Assembly: GCA_019925095.2 (NCBI GenBank)
Contig: CM034407.1
Location: forward strand, 16,498,710-16,562,709
DNA length: 64,000 nt
Direction: 5' to 3'
Source: Dendrolimus kikuchii
Taxonomy: Eukaryota; Arthropoda; Insecta; Lepidoptera; Lasiocampidae
Part shown: piece by piece, positions 10,990 through 24,543 of the stretch
Layout: every line of letters starts with the position of its first letter
Position numbering within the stretch: the stretch's first letter is position 1
Notes under the pieces: model-generated
Database searches by the model: none
What the model was told of the DNA's origin: nothing
The model's input: only the letters and a program-made list of their open reading frames with translations
Made by a program: the position numbers and the translations under genes

Positions 10990-13211
10990 AATTTTAAAAC
11001 AGTTTCTTCCAAGCGGTGGTCACGAATCAATGTTTTCAACAATTGCTGTCTTTCAAATTTTTTATAGTCTATGTGTCAGCTATAAACATGAATATTTTTA
11101 GAACAAAAGAAATTGCCAATCAAATGGGCAGGTGTCGAAAAAATGCCGTATAAAAATGTTTTTTTTTTTTTTTTTTAGTATTTAGTTTAGTCGGTTTTTC
11201 TAAGGAGTACTAAGAATACGGATTTATCACGTCTCAAACGGGGACACTTCGGAAGTAAATTATTGATAAAAAATAGGGAATCAACGCCATTATTCATAAT
11301 TTTGAAGAGGTAAACTTGGTCTCTTGATGATGTTCTTTAATGACTTTTTTATTGAAGTCAATCGGATTGCGCCTTTTAGGTCCCTGCACACGAGTGCCAC
11401 GCGCCCCTTGCGCCCCCGGCTAAAGACGGCCCTGATCTCCCCAGTAACGAATCGTATACAGAACTATTGTCTTCCTCTATACCCTTGACCCAGCAACCTA
11501 GCAAGATGATGAAAAATTTCAAAAGCAGAGATTTATCAGACGGAAACAAAAGCAGTGCTTTAGATCTCGTAAAACTCTAATGGAGTTTTGAATGAGACTC
11601 GTCTGTCGATAATCTCGAAGCAATTAATCATCTCACGGTTGATAGATGATACCAACGCGAAGTAAACATCGTAAAGTAGGTTATTATGATGCTTCAGAAT
11701 TATTTTTGGAAGTCATGAATAAATCTCCACGTTATAATTCTCGATGATAAGCTTGGGTAATAGGAGGATAATGGCGTAAATTTGTATGTAGATTATAGAG
11801 TAATAATACCTGGGAAGATAGTTTCATGTAAAATTAAATTCAGAGTTGAAACACAAAACCAATCGATGTGTGCGTGAGCGCCATGTAATTATTTTCGCTG
11901 ACACGCACACAAAGGCACAAATAATATTGCAAGTAAATATAGTATTCCTAAAAAGTAGGGAATTGGAACTGTTGAAGCTCTTCACACTGAGACTTTGTCT
12001 TACAGACTGACGGAACCGAGTCGTCGACAACCAAACTGAGACTCTTAGGTCTTACCTAAGAGTACTTGACTTTACTGGCACCTACTCGGATTCTAAGCAT
12101 ATTAATTCTATAATGTATCTAGATCCTTCCTGTATTTTTTTCTGAAGTATAGTGAACAAGCTTACCTGGTGAAAAGTATGTGTGGCGTTCTTCGAAGCAA
12201 ATATTAATTTTTGGTACTGACAACACTAGGACGGCCATTTTAGGAAACACCAGAGGTCAATACCTTAATTTGACAGCTGCTCACAAGGGTCTTGATATAA
12301 AACTATATTATTGTGGAATTTGTAACATAAAAAAGTACCTACATGTAAACTTATCGGATAGAATATATACATAAGAGCGGAGAGCCTATATAGTCTCAAT
12401 TTTTCGCCCTTGAATTAAAATTTACAAAGAAATCTAATATAGAATTTCTTTAGTTTAGGTTGGCTGTGATAATATGTCTAGTGATAGGTATCCTATGTTG
12501 TGTGTATAAATATTGTAGTAGCTCAGTTCTATGGAAATTTGTCTGGACAAGCAAATCATCTAAAAGTTTAGAAGTTGTTTTATCATACCCAGTATAATTC
12601 GCGACTTGTAATTATCTATTCATTTATAGAACGACTGCCTGTCGTTAGTTACCTACTTAGACCATTCAACCAAGTTACCTATAACGAGACTAGGATGAAC
12701 AGAATAGACCGTTGCTGAATACCATCTTATACCTATGTATTTCAATATATAAATACATTATTAATATGAATCTAATTGATTAGGGTTTGATATTAGAATA
12801 TTATGTGTATATAATATGTACGTAGTGATATGTAATAAATATGATACGTATAAATAAATATAATACATGTGTAGTGTAAATATAAGTATATATGTAAGTA
12901 TGTATATGTAATTATGTAATATGTACGAATAATATGGTGAGTAATATTATTTATGATATTAAGTGTGATTTTAGTGATTATGAATTAAGAGTTTAGTGAT
13001 ATATAAATAGTATAATAGACTATAAATATGTGGAGTTTGGGAAGGGATTTAATTAATGAAGATTTAATAAAAAGGTATAATAAACCCAAAATGCCTTCCA
13101 CCCGGGTCAAGAAGTGATCCCTCACAATCACTTTTTATTACACCTTCAGGATTAGAAAGGAACTAGTCGATGAACCAATCCCAAAATTATATCCTTTAAA
13201 TATTATGTGAG

Positions 13212-13508
13212 TCATTTAGGCCGATAATCCAGTTCGGTTAATGTGTGTGTGTGTAAGGCCAGAATTGGGTTTTGAGAGTGCCGAAGCAACTCACAAAAAT
13301 ACATAGCGTCCTTTCGGTACTCAGTATCATAATACTGTCCCATGAGGCTATCTAGAATAAATAGGCTGTCTTTCTGTAAATAGAATTTTGACGCCGAGTA
13401 ATTGGTAATATAGCACTCAGGTGGGAAGCACTTACTAGTCACGCATGTATTGATTTGAGATATAGGCCACGTAGACGAGCGTTTTAACCAAACATTCCAT
13501 ATCAGCAT
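13212..13508 (-). CDS. Uncertain 98-codon ORF, no recognised family
   Basis: Reads with four cysteines and a fairly normal composition (CVTSKCFPPEC; KDSLFILDSLMGQYY; LLRHSQNPILALHTHTL). It lies in a region less dominated by known repeats. It could be an exon or a remnant of a retroelement, or chance. No splice or start signal supports it. Confidence 0.15.
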   Translation of the reverse strand: MLIWNVWLKRSSTWPISQINTCVTSKCFPPECYITNYSASKFYLQKDSLFILDSLMGQYYDTEYRKDAMYFCELLRHSQNPILALHTHTLTELDYRPK

Positions 13509-15814
13509 TTAAATGACTAACAATAATTTGTTGAAAGTGCCAAAATGCAACTTTCAAAAATACATTGTGAACATATCAGACGGTTCGGATATTTCGAACG
13601 TGCACTGCGAGTTACTGTGTCTAGGCCAACTATCTATTAAAGAATCATCGACCATAGTTAGACAAGTAAGCTATAATAGCGCTCAAGCAGATACACGGCT
13701 GACGAACACAAGTATTATATAATTTAATTACAATATAAAATATTGGCTCATTCCCCAGTATGAGGATAGGAAGGGTATAACATGATACCATTGGCATAAC
13801 CTTACCTTTTAAGTGTTTTAATTTGAGACAAATAACCATAAACAGTCATTTAGATCAGAGTCAATTCCACTGATAATCAACACAGAAAGGCAGGCATTCA
13901 ATGCCGAACTGAATTTAATAGTTCATTGGTGAGTCATTTCTTCCTAAAAACAGTCCAAGTCAAACTAGACCGGACAACAAGAGCCGTTTACTTAAGCAGA
14001 CAAGACAGTTAGAGCACTGACTCGAGGCACTTCCCGGTAACAAACCATTCCGCCGCATTTGTCTAATCGACGTTTGCGAACGACCTATGTGTAAAACACA
14101 AACTGTCGAATGAGTATGTCACGATAATAAATATCGTACCCAGGTAGGCAAGAATCATGTGCTATAGCTACGATGTACAAATCTCAAGAACTAATCGAGC
14201 TATCTGTCCATTTTGCCAAGCACTGCATTGCATTTGAAGGCATAATTGCCAGATAGCAATTTATAAGGTAGAAATGACTAGACAAGAACTTGTAAGTCAA
14301 GAATAGAATAAATATGTATAGGGCTTTTAACCCTGATCCATTTTAAACTGGCATGGATTTACCACAAATGAAAACACATTATCTCGTTGAAGATTATTAT
14401 AAATGATAAGTTACAACTACTTTACGTTGATATATACATGTATATTATATTTTGTATAGACAAAAGATATCTGTATAAAGTATAAGAATTGTAACGTAAA
14501 CTTAATTTATATAGTTGTTGATATAATAAATATTAAACATTTATATAATGTGTCGTGTTATAAAATGATGTATTAAACAACATCAATTAATCGTTAATCT
14601 AGTTGCATTCTCAACCTTTGCTTTAAAGGTAGGGAACTCGCTCAGAATAAGTATTATATAACCGCTACTAAAACTACGACAACTGTATACTATAATTCGT
14701 ATGATATCAAACGGTTTCGTCAGGAAACAAAGACCAATAACTCGGTATTTATCGCTTTATTAATGGCGCCCCATAGACTTATTTAAAGTAAGAGAACCAA
14801 TATTATAATCGAGAAGTTTGAATTCAACGACTTCAAAGATATACTTCAATCAAAGATGTTTGAAATACGTATATTTGATTATAGTGCTTTAAATAAATAG
14901 TCAACGTTATTTACCGCTGTGATTTTGTATAAAAATACGAGATACCTATTACTAATTGATTAATAATTAATTAAGTTTTGTCAACATTATGATGTCCAAC
15001 AGATCATATAATGAATTAGATATAATTTTGAATGAAATATTCAATCATATTGCTTAAACGTAGAATTACTCAGATTAAAAAAAAATCATTATAAAATATA
15101 TTTTAATACACCTCGACTATTTTGGATTAATATGAAAATTACGTATATTACTCAACCTGAATGTTAATTGAAAAATTTTGCTTATTATAAAACTTCGTGG
15201 ATTCCGGACGAACTCTATTCAGCCATCTTATAGGCTGCTAAAAGCAAACAACTGTAAGCAATACGACTAACATGCTAGTCCTCGTCATTCAACGGGGACT
15301 CTATTACTCACGTAACCGCTACTATTATTTCAGGATATAGATGGCTGGAATGCGCCTAACTGGAACCACTTCTAACCTATCGATCTCCGCACAGATCGGA
15401 CTAACAGTTCGGAATACTAATTTCTAAAACTTTGACGTCTATAAAATTTTATTATAGAAAATGATTTATCACAAGATTATTAATTAATTTGTCGAATTGA
15501 CTCTAAACTGCTACTAATCTAGTGACTACAACTTCGTTCGCGTAGCTCATCGGCGTACCCGGAGCTATATTTCGACCGCGTGATCCAATATTAAGAACCC
15601 GATGGATCTCAGACTTGACAGCGAGGTTTCGACCTCTGAACGAAAGATAACACAACTGTCAAATCTTCAAGCAAAACTCGCGATTTCACGCTTCGAAAGA
15701 CTGTCTAGAATTCTTCACGAGAGGCCCTGTATAAGTCTGTCTGAAAATCTGTCAGAGTTTCCCCAAAAGTCTGTGTAAAAGTCTATACAAGAACCTTCGT
15801 GAGTCCTCGTTGAA

Positions 15815-15875
15815 AGTCTCCCGATTCTTCCCGATTTACTATCCCGATTCTCCCGATTCCTCCCGATTTCGCGCT
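15815..15875. repeat. Degenerate CCCGATTC(C/T) short repeat
   Basis: TCCCGATT occurs six times in about 55 bp. Confidence 0.75.
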
Positions 15876-16593
15876 CTCTCTCTCGATTTCTGTCTGATTT
15901 CTCCTCCCAAAACGACCGTTTCTCAGGCTTTTATTGTCAAAAATCCTGCCACCACCACTTCCAATAAAAGGGTGTTCTTTCATTAGTTGGACCGCCCCTT
16001 TCAGCGATCCTTGATTGTTTACGCATTATTATTTGTAAATTAGACCTAATTAGCCTTAGTTTAAGAGCGTTAGTTAAATATGATTGAGAAATTATCGATC
16101 AATCGATCTATACTGCGACTTCAAATATGTGTCTTAACTGTGTTACTATAAGATTCAGGATAACTTATACTCAATAATGATTAATTTCTTAGACCCTGTA
16201 AACTCCTATCGTCATTTCTCTATTCGTTGACTATGTTTTAAAATGTAAATAAAATAGTAAATTAATTTTCAATACAATCATACAAGTATTAGTTCTGATT
16301 TTTCTACTTTTAATGCTTCTTACTTGTTTTCTATAGAGTACAAAAGTTTTTATTATATAAATACAACTTTAATGAATTATAATTTAAAAATAAAATTCAT
16401 AAGCATAGTGGATCCGCAAAAAAGCAACTGACTTGAAGAGTAACTAGAAAACACGAAATAAATATTTTCTACATAATATTTTCTTAAGTTTTCGCGACTT
16501 GTATACATAATAAAACTAAGTTAATAAATAATAATAATAAAATTACCGCGCTTAAAACCGTTAAAACGTAACTACGTATTATATTTTCTACAT

Positions 16594-16645
16594 CTTGAAA
16601 TCAGTGCGAAGTAAAATATGAGAAATTACTATATTTTTCAATATT
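16594..16645 (+). repeat. Partial relative of the 10.4-kb palindrome
   Basis: ATCTTGAAATCAGTGCGAAG then AGAAATTACTATATTTTTC resembles one arm and the loop of 10364-10532. Confidence 0.5.
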
Positions 16646-16674
16646 TTGCTGTTGTAGCAATTTATATAGTAATT

Positions 16675-16811
16675 AAGAACAGACGAGCGTGCATGACAAG
16701 AGTTATGAATGTCAAAGAAGCAAGTGAGATGTGTAAGAATGGGCCTAAATGGCGCTCTGTTGTTCGTGCCTACCCCGCAAGGGAACTGGCGTGAAGTTAT
16801 GTATGTATGTA
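16675..16811 (+). mobile_element. RTE-like LINE fragment copy 4 (family B), 12-bp TSD
   Basis: Shortest family B copy, about 137 bp, ending in the (TATG)n tail. Perfect target-site duplication TATATAGTAATT at 16663-16674 and 16812-16823. Confidence 0.85.
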
Positions 16812-17299
16812 TATATAGTAATTCTTATGTTTTATATTAAAAGTAAAATACTGAGCCTAGATCATCGTTATTCATGGGTAAGGTGCCGAGAAGGCTGGCT
16901 GCATTAGCTTACTGGAGAGTTATTTTTGTTACAAAAAAATTATCAAAACACGATTCAGTGTTGCCACTGTCATGATAAGTTAGACTTGAAAGGTGATGGG
17001 AGGGAGGGATGGATACTCGCCGGGCGAGTTAATCCCGGTAACAATGCCAATTTAGTGGCGCCGTTCGAGATCGGAGCCGATGAAATGAGGACCTATTCAG
17101 AATAACAAACGGAATTGTTATTGGTAGGCCACTAAACGCGCTTTAAACTTACTTTTGAATGGTAGTATTTTCATTTAATAAACGGGCAAGATATATGTTT
17201 AAGTTTAAAGAATGTGTTCTAAATATTAAGACACTGGTTGAAAGTTTTTATTGAGATTGTTTATAAAACCAAGAAAGGACTGCTGGCACTAACTATGAC

Positions 17300-17805
17300 T
17301 GCAGTGTTTTTTTTTTTTGTATAAATGAAGTATTTAAGAAAAAATGTCTCATTAATATTACCATGTAATTTAAAAAGACTAATAAATAATTTAAATATAA
17401 CCAAAATTAACTAAAAGTATGCAGAGTGTATTTTTTTAAATTTTATATCAATGAAGTATTTAAGAAAAAAAGTCTCATTAATGTTACCATATAATCTAAA
17501 AAGTGTAATAAATAATTTAAACATAACCTTAATTAACTAAAAGTATGCAGTGTTCTTTTTAAATGTTACATAAATGAAAAATTTAAGAAAACATGTCTCA
17601 TTAATATTACCATCTAATCTAAGAAGACTAATAAGTAAATTAAATATAACTGAAATTAACTAAAAGTATGCAGAGTGTATTTTTAAAATTTTATGTAAAT
17701 AAAATATTTAGGAAAAAATGCCTCTTTAATATTACCATCTAATCTAAAAAGTGTAATAAATAATTTAAATATAACCTACATTAACTAAAGGTGTGCAGAG
17801 TGTAT
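17300..17805. repeat. Tandem array, about four units of 117-129 bp
   Basis: Units start at GCAG(A)GTG near 17301, 17420, 17548, 17670 and 17794 and contain GTCTCATTAATATTACCATC and TTAACTAAAAGTATGCAG. No ORF. Confidence 0.85.
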
Positions 17806-18018
17806 TATGAGTTAAGTTTTTATTACTTACTTGTCACTCCATTATTTTTTCATGTTATAAGGTACCTAGGTAAAACGTCACTCCATAAATGTTGCTTTCT
17901 ACCCTCGTTTTCAGTGTGAAGTTTCACCGACACGAAACGGAGTTGAGGCAGCCATTCTGAAAAAAAGTTATACAAAAAAATAGTTATATCCCCAACATAC
18001 AGACGTGAGCCTGATATT

Positions 18019-18915
18019 CCTTTTTTTTTTTTTTTATACAGGGGAAATCCGTTTGAGGACCGTAGGCCGCGCGAGGGGGAAAGGTCGCGGCCCGTGAGTG
18101 GGATTCGCCAGGTCGGGGTGGCACTAGCACCCCACGTTGAGATGTGAGATGCTATTGCCACGCCGCGGTTAGGGATACCCACTAAAACCCCTGTCCGATC
18201 CCAAGCGTCCTTTGTCCGGGCTGTGGGCTCGCTCGCGCATTCACCACCAGCCCGGACGGACGGCGGCCGGCCCCTTTGCGGGCTGGCCTCACCATTTGGT
18301 AGCCGGAGATCTGGGTCTCTCCGGCTCCTCTACCTCACCGCGAGGTGAGAGGGGGCGCGCGGATCGGCGCGCGTTCCTCCTCTCCGGCCTTTATGTGCGG
18401 GCGGGTCCGGTTTCCCCGCCGGTCGCCCGCACGGCCGTAGCCTACGGCGGCTGGAGGGCGTCATGGACGACCCTCCGACGCCGCCGCCGGCTCTGGCGGG
18501 AGGGGAGCGTAGCGGATTGCTCCCTCTCCCGCTCCGCCGCCTCCTTTGCGGACATGACGGTTTCGCAGAAGGAGGCGGCTGCGTCCCACGCGTCGGCGCT
18601 CCCGACCATGGCCTTTACTACGGCCGGGAGGGACAAATCCGCCCCGACGACCGCGACGAGATCACGACGCTGCTCGTCCCATGCTGGACACACCTGGAGG
18701 GTGTGCAGCGCCGTGTCTTCGTCGCCGCCGACGCAGTGGTGGCACCCTGACGTCTGTTCACGTCTTATTCGACACAGGTACCTCCCGAAGCATCCGTGCC
18801 CCGAGAGGACCTGCGTCAGGCGGAACGTCAGGGTGCCGTAACGTCTTTGCAGCCATTCTGGCATGATCGGCCTCACCGCTTGGATGGTGGCGAGGCCAGG
18901 AGGATAGTTCAAGGG
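18019..18915 (-). mobile_element. R1-clade LINE fragment: RT C-terminus and 3' UTR
   Basis: Minus strand. Coding part 18442-18912 (156 codons) reads VRPIMPEWLQRRYG, LTFRLTQVLSGHGCFGRYL and the zinc-knuckle CHHCVGGDEDTALHTLQVC, the typical end of R1-type ORF2. A GC-rich 3' UTR follows, with the block shared by 31504-31754 and 38222-38625 (GATACCCACTAAAACCCCTG on the plus strand), then a poly(A) tail (T run at 18020-18036). The 209-codon plus-strand ORF here is its antisense shadow. Confidence 0.82.
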
Positions 18916-19092
18916 AGAGCAGCTTTAAAACAAAATCCAAGAGCACTGTCTGTCTTAAATTATCTGTAAATGTTTATATTTTATATGTATGTATGTATCT
19001 TATGTGTATGCATCTTATATATATGTATGTATTTTCTATAGTAGATATATTCTAATTCTGTTGTTAGATTTTTGAAATATGTTTATATTATA

Positions 19093-19293
19093 TGGCTACC
19101 ATCCTTGGTCTAGAGTATGCCGCCATAACAACCTTGAGTTGTGTTCCGGCATTAGTGACCAGGTTCCAGTCTCCCTTAAGAGAGCAGCAGCGCATTTGTA
19201 GCACCTTTGTTGCAAATGTCCATAGGCGATGGTAACCGATTTCCATCAAGTGGGCCGTCTGCCTGTCTGCTGAACTAATGCAATAAAAAAAAA
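19093..19293 (+). mobile_element. SINE-like family A, 5'-truncated
   Basis: 3' two thirds of family A from GGCTACCATCCTTGGTC to CTGAACTAATGCAATAAAA. It has the shared ...GATGGTAACCG...GTGGGCCGTCTGCC 3' end. Confidence 0.8.
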
Positions 19294-20159
19294 TATATAA
19301 TTAAATCATATAAAAAATTTAGTGCGCATAACCCTGTCTGTTGTTTCTCCCTTTCTTGCTAGCCTCATAGGTTTGCTGGAATAAAACTCTTTTAGGGTTA
19401 AGCTCGCCAATATTTTATAATTAACTTTTTGTGTAGAATAAAGAATACGTACTTAGTTAATCGTTAACACGTTATTTTTTAACGCCATAATTAAGTCGCA
19501 TTTGGTTATAGTCACTAATTTTAATGCTGGTGTAGCAGAGGCATGAGCATATCATCAGTATTACATATCGCGAGTTTCAAGGCCACAACACCAAGTGGTG
19601 GCCTCCTTGACGATTCAATCCCCTAAAAGCTCCCTTATTCCCTTGCTTTTTAAAAAGTCGTGTAAAGAATAAACGGGGAACGGCTGTTTGATAAAGCAAC
19701 GAATTCTTTATGTTATTGACCAAAAATGAAATGGCATTCGATTGATCTTAACACATTAGTGAATTGTATTTCGTTCTAAGAAATACAAGGAATGATAAAA
19801 AAGACCAAGTGTCAAACGATCTGTGAAGACTGAAGGATTCCGTGGTGGCGATACAAGAATAACAGACGGTTTAGAAATGCTAATAGAACTAACAGACGGC
19901 TTAGAATCGCTTAGCCTTCGGAGAGTGTTCCGAAGAACTCTTTGATTTGATGCCAACGCCTCATATTTACAACCACACCGCTCGCCATTAAAGGGATGTT
20001 TACTCTGATTTCCTTGAGCTCCCACGCTCAACTAATCAACGGTTCTCTACTATGTTTGTTCCGCGTATCACAATGATCTAGAGGGAACTTCTCTCCGAAA
20101 TTTTCCTTCTACTCTATGATATGGGGTCGTTTAAAAAGGGCGTTATAAAATTCCTTAGA

Positions 20160-20272
20160 AGCCAGCAATGCTTTGGTAACGCCCCTGGTGTTGCAAACGT
20201 CCATAGGCGACGATAACTACCTTCCACCAAGTGGGCCGTCTGCTTGTTTGCCTGCCAAAGGCAATATAATAA
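20160..20272 (+). mobile_element. Diverged SINE-like family A 3' fragment
   Basis: Matches the 3' end of family A (GGTGTTGCAAACGTCCATAGG, then GTGGGCCGTCTGC) with many changes. No clear A tail remains. Confidence 0.55.
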
Positions 20273-21252
20273 TGATAACGTTTCAGCATCACTGTCAGTG
20301 ACAAGCATGTCCAGAAGGCTGGCTGGATTGCGACGTTGGATAGCAATACTTCGCTATTCGAAATATGAACCAGCCTTCTAGTTATGGGTGCCATCAAAGA
20401 GATTCCTACAGATTTCTTTGTAGAAACTCTTTATAGATAGACCTCACAGATTTATTATCTCTACTTCAAACTGCACAAATATGTAATATCTTTCTAATTT
20501 ACCACACTTGAGCCTCTTGAGATCACCATTTGATAAAGCGACGTTGCCAGCCGCTGACTCAGTTATTGAAGATGCGTTACGAGGCTGGTGTCGATGCATG
20601 TTGCGTCCTGCTGGAGCAGTTTACAGTTAAAAGTGGATGCAATAAAAGGAGTGTCTAAACAGGTTTGAACATATATTGTAAAACTGCATAGCAAAATATC
20701 TTGTTCAGATTCACACTAAAAACTTTATAAAGATGTTATTAAACTATAATGATATGTCTAATGTGAACACAATTTTGAAAAGCTTATCCAATAAGCAGCT
20801 CGTTATTTCTCGCAAGTGAGACGCGGCCTGATGGATCGACTTCTGTATTCAACGTTTCCAAGAACATTTTCTCACGGAATTTAAGATTGCTGTTTAGGTA
20901 AGAGATTTTTTACGGTATACGGGAATACTTAAAAACTTCCAAAAGGTCAAGTGCTTGGTCTCGTATAGAATGATATTCAAGTACCAGAAGACTTGATACG
21001 ATCATGTCTAAATTTGAAACATTGTTTCAAATATTCCGATGTTAATTCAAAAAGAGACAAGTTTCTATGAGTATTTCCTGATAACCTCGGAATGCCGCTC
21101 CCGCACCGATACCGAGTGAATCAGGCCCCATAGACAAGTGGAATTAGTGCTAAGCAAATGGAATAGAAAATGTATGAGAATGACATATCATTACTCTAAG
21201 TATTATGTAATATTTTTGGCTATGTATTTATTTCACGATAGGCTATGCTAGG

Positions 21253-21537
21253 ATGGTAAATGATCTGGGAAGAGTGCCTCATACACCCCAGCGCGGGACT
21301 AGCCTCTATCAAACCGGTGAGGCCCATCCTGCAGGACTGGATCAAGGGAACACACCGTACCCTGACTTTCTGGTTGACTCAGGTCCTTTCGACGCATGGC
21401 TGCTTCGGGAGCTGCTTAGTCAGGCCGACATACAACGTCAGGGTTCCATTATTGTGACACAGGTGACGAGAATACGGCGCTGCACATTCATCAGGTATGT
21501 CCTGCTTGGACAAAGCAGGGTCGAGAACTCTTTGGTT
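21253..21537 (+). mobile_element. R1-clade LINE fragment, RT C-terminus, frameshifted
   Basis: GLASIKPVRPILQDWI and LTFWLTQVLSTHGCFGSCL, then after a frame change CDTGDENTALHIHQVCPAW. This is the same protein region as 18442-18912, but decayed. It stops where SINE-like family A begins. Confidence 0.78.
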
Positions 21538-21790
21538 GGGGCGCCCTGTCGTAAGAGGCGACAAAACAATCCAAGTAGGATATTTGCCCGACTGGATGGC
21601 TACCACCCCACTTCTAAATAATGCCGCCGTAACATCCTTATGTTGTGTTCCGGTATTACTGGTCAGGTTTCAGTCTCCCTTTAGACAGCAGCTCTACATT
21701 GGTAGCACCTTTAGTGTTCCAAATATCTATAGGCGGCCATAACCGTTATACATCAGGTGGACTGCCTGTCATTTTCTGGAATAAAATCTT
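21538..21790 (+). mobile_element. SINE-like family A copy abutting an R1-like fragment
   Basis: Family A from CGCCCTGTCGTAAGAGGCGA to a degenerate ...TTTCTGGAATAAAA end. It joins the R1-type coding fragment directly at about 21538, without a visible target duplication. Confidence 0.7.
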
Positions 21791-21999
21791 TTTGTCTGTT
21801 TCTGATCAATAAAGAATACTTATACCTATTATACAAATTGGTTTATATTAAAAGCTTTAAAATATAAATGGACAAATATAAACACATCAAAACAAATTCA
21901 CTTTTATATTACATATTAGTGCAGATGTTTTAAGATTGGAGCGCAATCCAACAAAAACTTTAAATCCAATCCGCCAATGGTATAGAGCTTCAACATTAA

Positions 22000-22700
22000 A
22001 CTGAGAACAAAGTGTAAATTCGAAGACGCCTTGTGGAACTTAAACTCGAATCTGGTGCAGCAAAATAAACGAAACACCAAGCCGTGCTGCACATAGACAA
22101 ATAGAAACAACAACTGACTTGTGGCAAGTTTAAGGCCATACACATTTTTACGCTTCACTTATCTTAAGTAATATTCGGAGAGACTTTTTTATTTTATCGT
22201 AGTATAGATTCGCGTTTGACTATGATCTCGTTTGATACTAGGCGAAGATATGATCTCAGATGGTCACGCTCACCTAGAAAGTACCTATTCACACGGGACT
22301 TGAAAACACTGAAATTGTAGGTATCGAAAAAACAGATTCTAGCAATGATTTCCACACTTTTGTGGTGCGCATAATAAAACTGGATGCGAAGGGGTTAGTT
22401 CGTATAGGTGGTATTTCCACTATATACCGGTGTCGCATGGCAGTGCGTCTGGTTGTCCGATGATGGAAGAGTGACGGCGGGATCAGATTGAAAAATTCCA
22501 ATGCACACTTTCATCTCTCTGCGATTTCTTGTCTTCTACCGATTGTGTTATCAAGAGTACTGCAAGCGACTATTTAGAATGATATCTTCTCTCCAGCATC
22601 ACTCGTTATCAGCTTGTAGCTTACCCCCACTTCCTTGAGGCTGCTACATTTGTACACGCTGCGGTTTACAGAAACTTTTTCTTGTACCTTAGAGATTTGA
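22000..22700. other. Unassigned interval
   Basis: Short ORFs only (up to 80 codons, minus strand). Nothing recognised. Confidence 0.5.
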
Positions 22701-22740
22701 TATGTGCTACTGGTAGGTGTTTCGTTTAGCTTTTTGTTTT

Positions 22741-22985
22741 ATTTTTTTTTATTTTTTTATTGCAGGAGTTCAGCAGACAGGCAGACGGCCCACTGGATGG
22801 AAAGCGGTTACCATCGCCTATGGACATTTGCAACACCAAAGGTGCTACAAATGCGCTGCTGCTCTCTTAAGGGAGACTGGAACCTGGTCACTAATGCCGG
22901 AACACAACTCAAGGTTGTTATGGCGACATACTTTAGACCAGGGGTGGTAGCCATCCAGTCGGGCAAATGCCCTACCACCTGGCTA
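22741..22985 (-). mobile_element. SINE-like family A, 5'-truncated
   Basis: Minus-strand copy with T-rich start (its A tail), ending inside the conserved hairpin region at CTACCACCTGGCTA. Confidence 0.8.
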
Positions 22986-23340
22986 ATATGTCATAAAATT
23001 CATTTAAAGTCAGCAGTATCTTTGATTATGTAAAGTTTCTAGGTAGCGGTAGCCACTTTTTGTCAGATAGGTCGTTAGACTATTAGACGTTGCTGGTTAA
23101 CAATAAAAGAGAGTTTTAATAATTGGTGTTATTGTATATTTTTTATACGTGTATATAGGTCTCTGACGGCATCTTAAAGACAATAACTTTCGGGAGTTTT
23201 TTTAGCTCTGGAGTTTAGCATCGACAACCACAAATATGCATAAATTTTTGCTGGATAAGTGCTGGACACATTTCAGGGCTTTTTGATCTACGACAGCTAA
23301 CCCATCCTATGTTCAATATGATATGGTTACTAAAATTATA

Positions 23341-23490
23341 CCAGAACTCGTCCGTTTCATCGACCACCGATTTTACGACAGGCGTGACACAGCATCTAGC
23401 GAAATATTTCGGTTGCTCCAGAACTTGTCCATTTCATCGACCACCGATTCTACGACAGACGTGACACAGAATCTAGCAAGATCATCAGCA
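23341..23490. repeat. Two-unit duplication of about 75 bp
   Basis: CATCGACCACCGATTTTACG and CATCGACCACCGATTCTACG with CGTGACACAG(C/A)ATCTAGC after each. It makes up most of a 103-codon ORF of no recognised function. Confidence 0.75.
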
Positions 23491-24309
23491 TCTAGTAAGG
23501 TCCCTTTTATATTGAAAAGTTTGTCCCGTCTTGTATCGACTTACAGTCGTCTCGTGTACGCAAACTGTAAGATCTTGTATCCACTTAAAAATATATTTCA
23601 CACTTTTTTCATTCCAAGAGAACATGCTTGTTAGCGTGTGATGAATATCTTTTTAACTATGAGTTAATTTTTGCTGTCTTAATTATTCTTAGTTTAAATT
23701 TTATATTTCATCGCTTCTTTTAAAATTAACCGATTGTTATTAAATTTAGTCCACACAAAAATCTAAGAATCTATTACACGAAAAATGGTATAACTTCCAC
23801 TGGATAAATATTCGACGTATAAGTAAGCGAGCGAAACTAGTTATCAAAAAAATTGCACCATTATCAATTAATGTTTATCCTCGAAAATATGATTATTTCA
23901 CACAAATGCATCCGAAATTTACGCGAAGAAAAATACTTCAGAAGTCCCAGTTGATAACAAAATTATATTTATTTTATAAATCAACTTGATAGCGTAAGAT
24001 GCTGCAAAAAGATTTTTAAATGTCTCTCCCAAGTAATTTTTTCTCATGCTTTTCCTGTGAGGATTCAGTGATGGAGTGTAATATTTTATCAGGCTTGTAT
24101 CCCACGTATAATAGCCGTCACTGGGCTCGAGACTTTACGTGTGTCTGAGAAGGCGATGTTAGAAGTTAATATATTATACACACTGCGTATGTTTCCTATG
24201 AGAAGGGTCTTTTATGTCTTTGTAATTTAATATAATTTATGTATTTGTTACTAAAATGTAAGTCTTCGTACAATATATTACTGATACCACCATCGCCATT
24301 ATGATTTTA

Positions 24310-24376
24310 ATTCTATTCCTGGCGTTGTCTGGAAGATATTGCTTTTTAGCGCTAAGGCCGTTTGAATGTAGAAGTA
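24310..24376 (+). repeat. CR1/Jockey-like 3' UTR remnant
   Basis: GTTGTCTGGAAGATATTGC then TTTTTAGCGCTAAGGCCG is a decayed form of the GAAGAGATC-GCGATAAGGCCG block seen at 62.2 kb. Confidence 0.5.
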
Positions 24377-24543
24377 GAATGTATAAACATGCTTATAGAG
24401 ACTGGGGGCACTTGGCTTCCATGGACCTAAAGTCTCCACCCCAAACAGCTCAAATATGTAGCCTGTTCCAAGGGTCACGTACTTGCGCAGTTTGAGGTAT
24501 TCGGCCGAAGTGCCACTGCGACCGGCTTCGATTGCAGAATCCT

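Larger units (their letters stand above)
10998..16590. other. Unassigned AT-rich interval
   Basis: No confident gene. Contains TATG/TGTA-rich cryptic simple sequence at about 12720-13060, the uncertain ORF at 13212-13508, and the CCCGATTC tract at 15.8 kb. Scattered common-repeat words occur, but no boundaries can be set. Confidence 0.6.

Noticed and set aside
18212..18841. 209-codon plus-strand ORF
   Set aside because: GC-rich antisense of the R1-like RT fragment on the minus strand, which has the recognisable zinc-knuckle motif.
20310..20400. Stem-loop GAAGGCTGGCT ... AGCCTTCTAG as a regulatory RNA
   Set aside because: A diverged relative occurs at 32.2 kb without a well-kept stem, so it looks like dispersed repeat debris.
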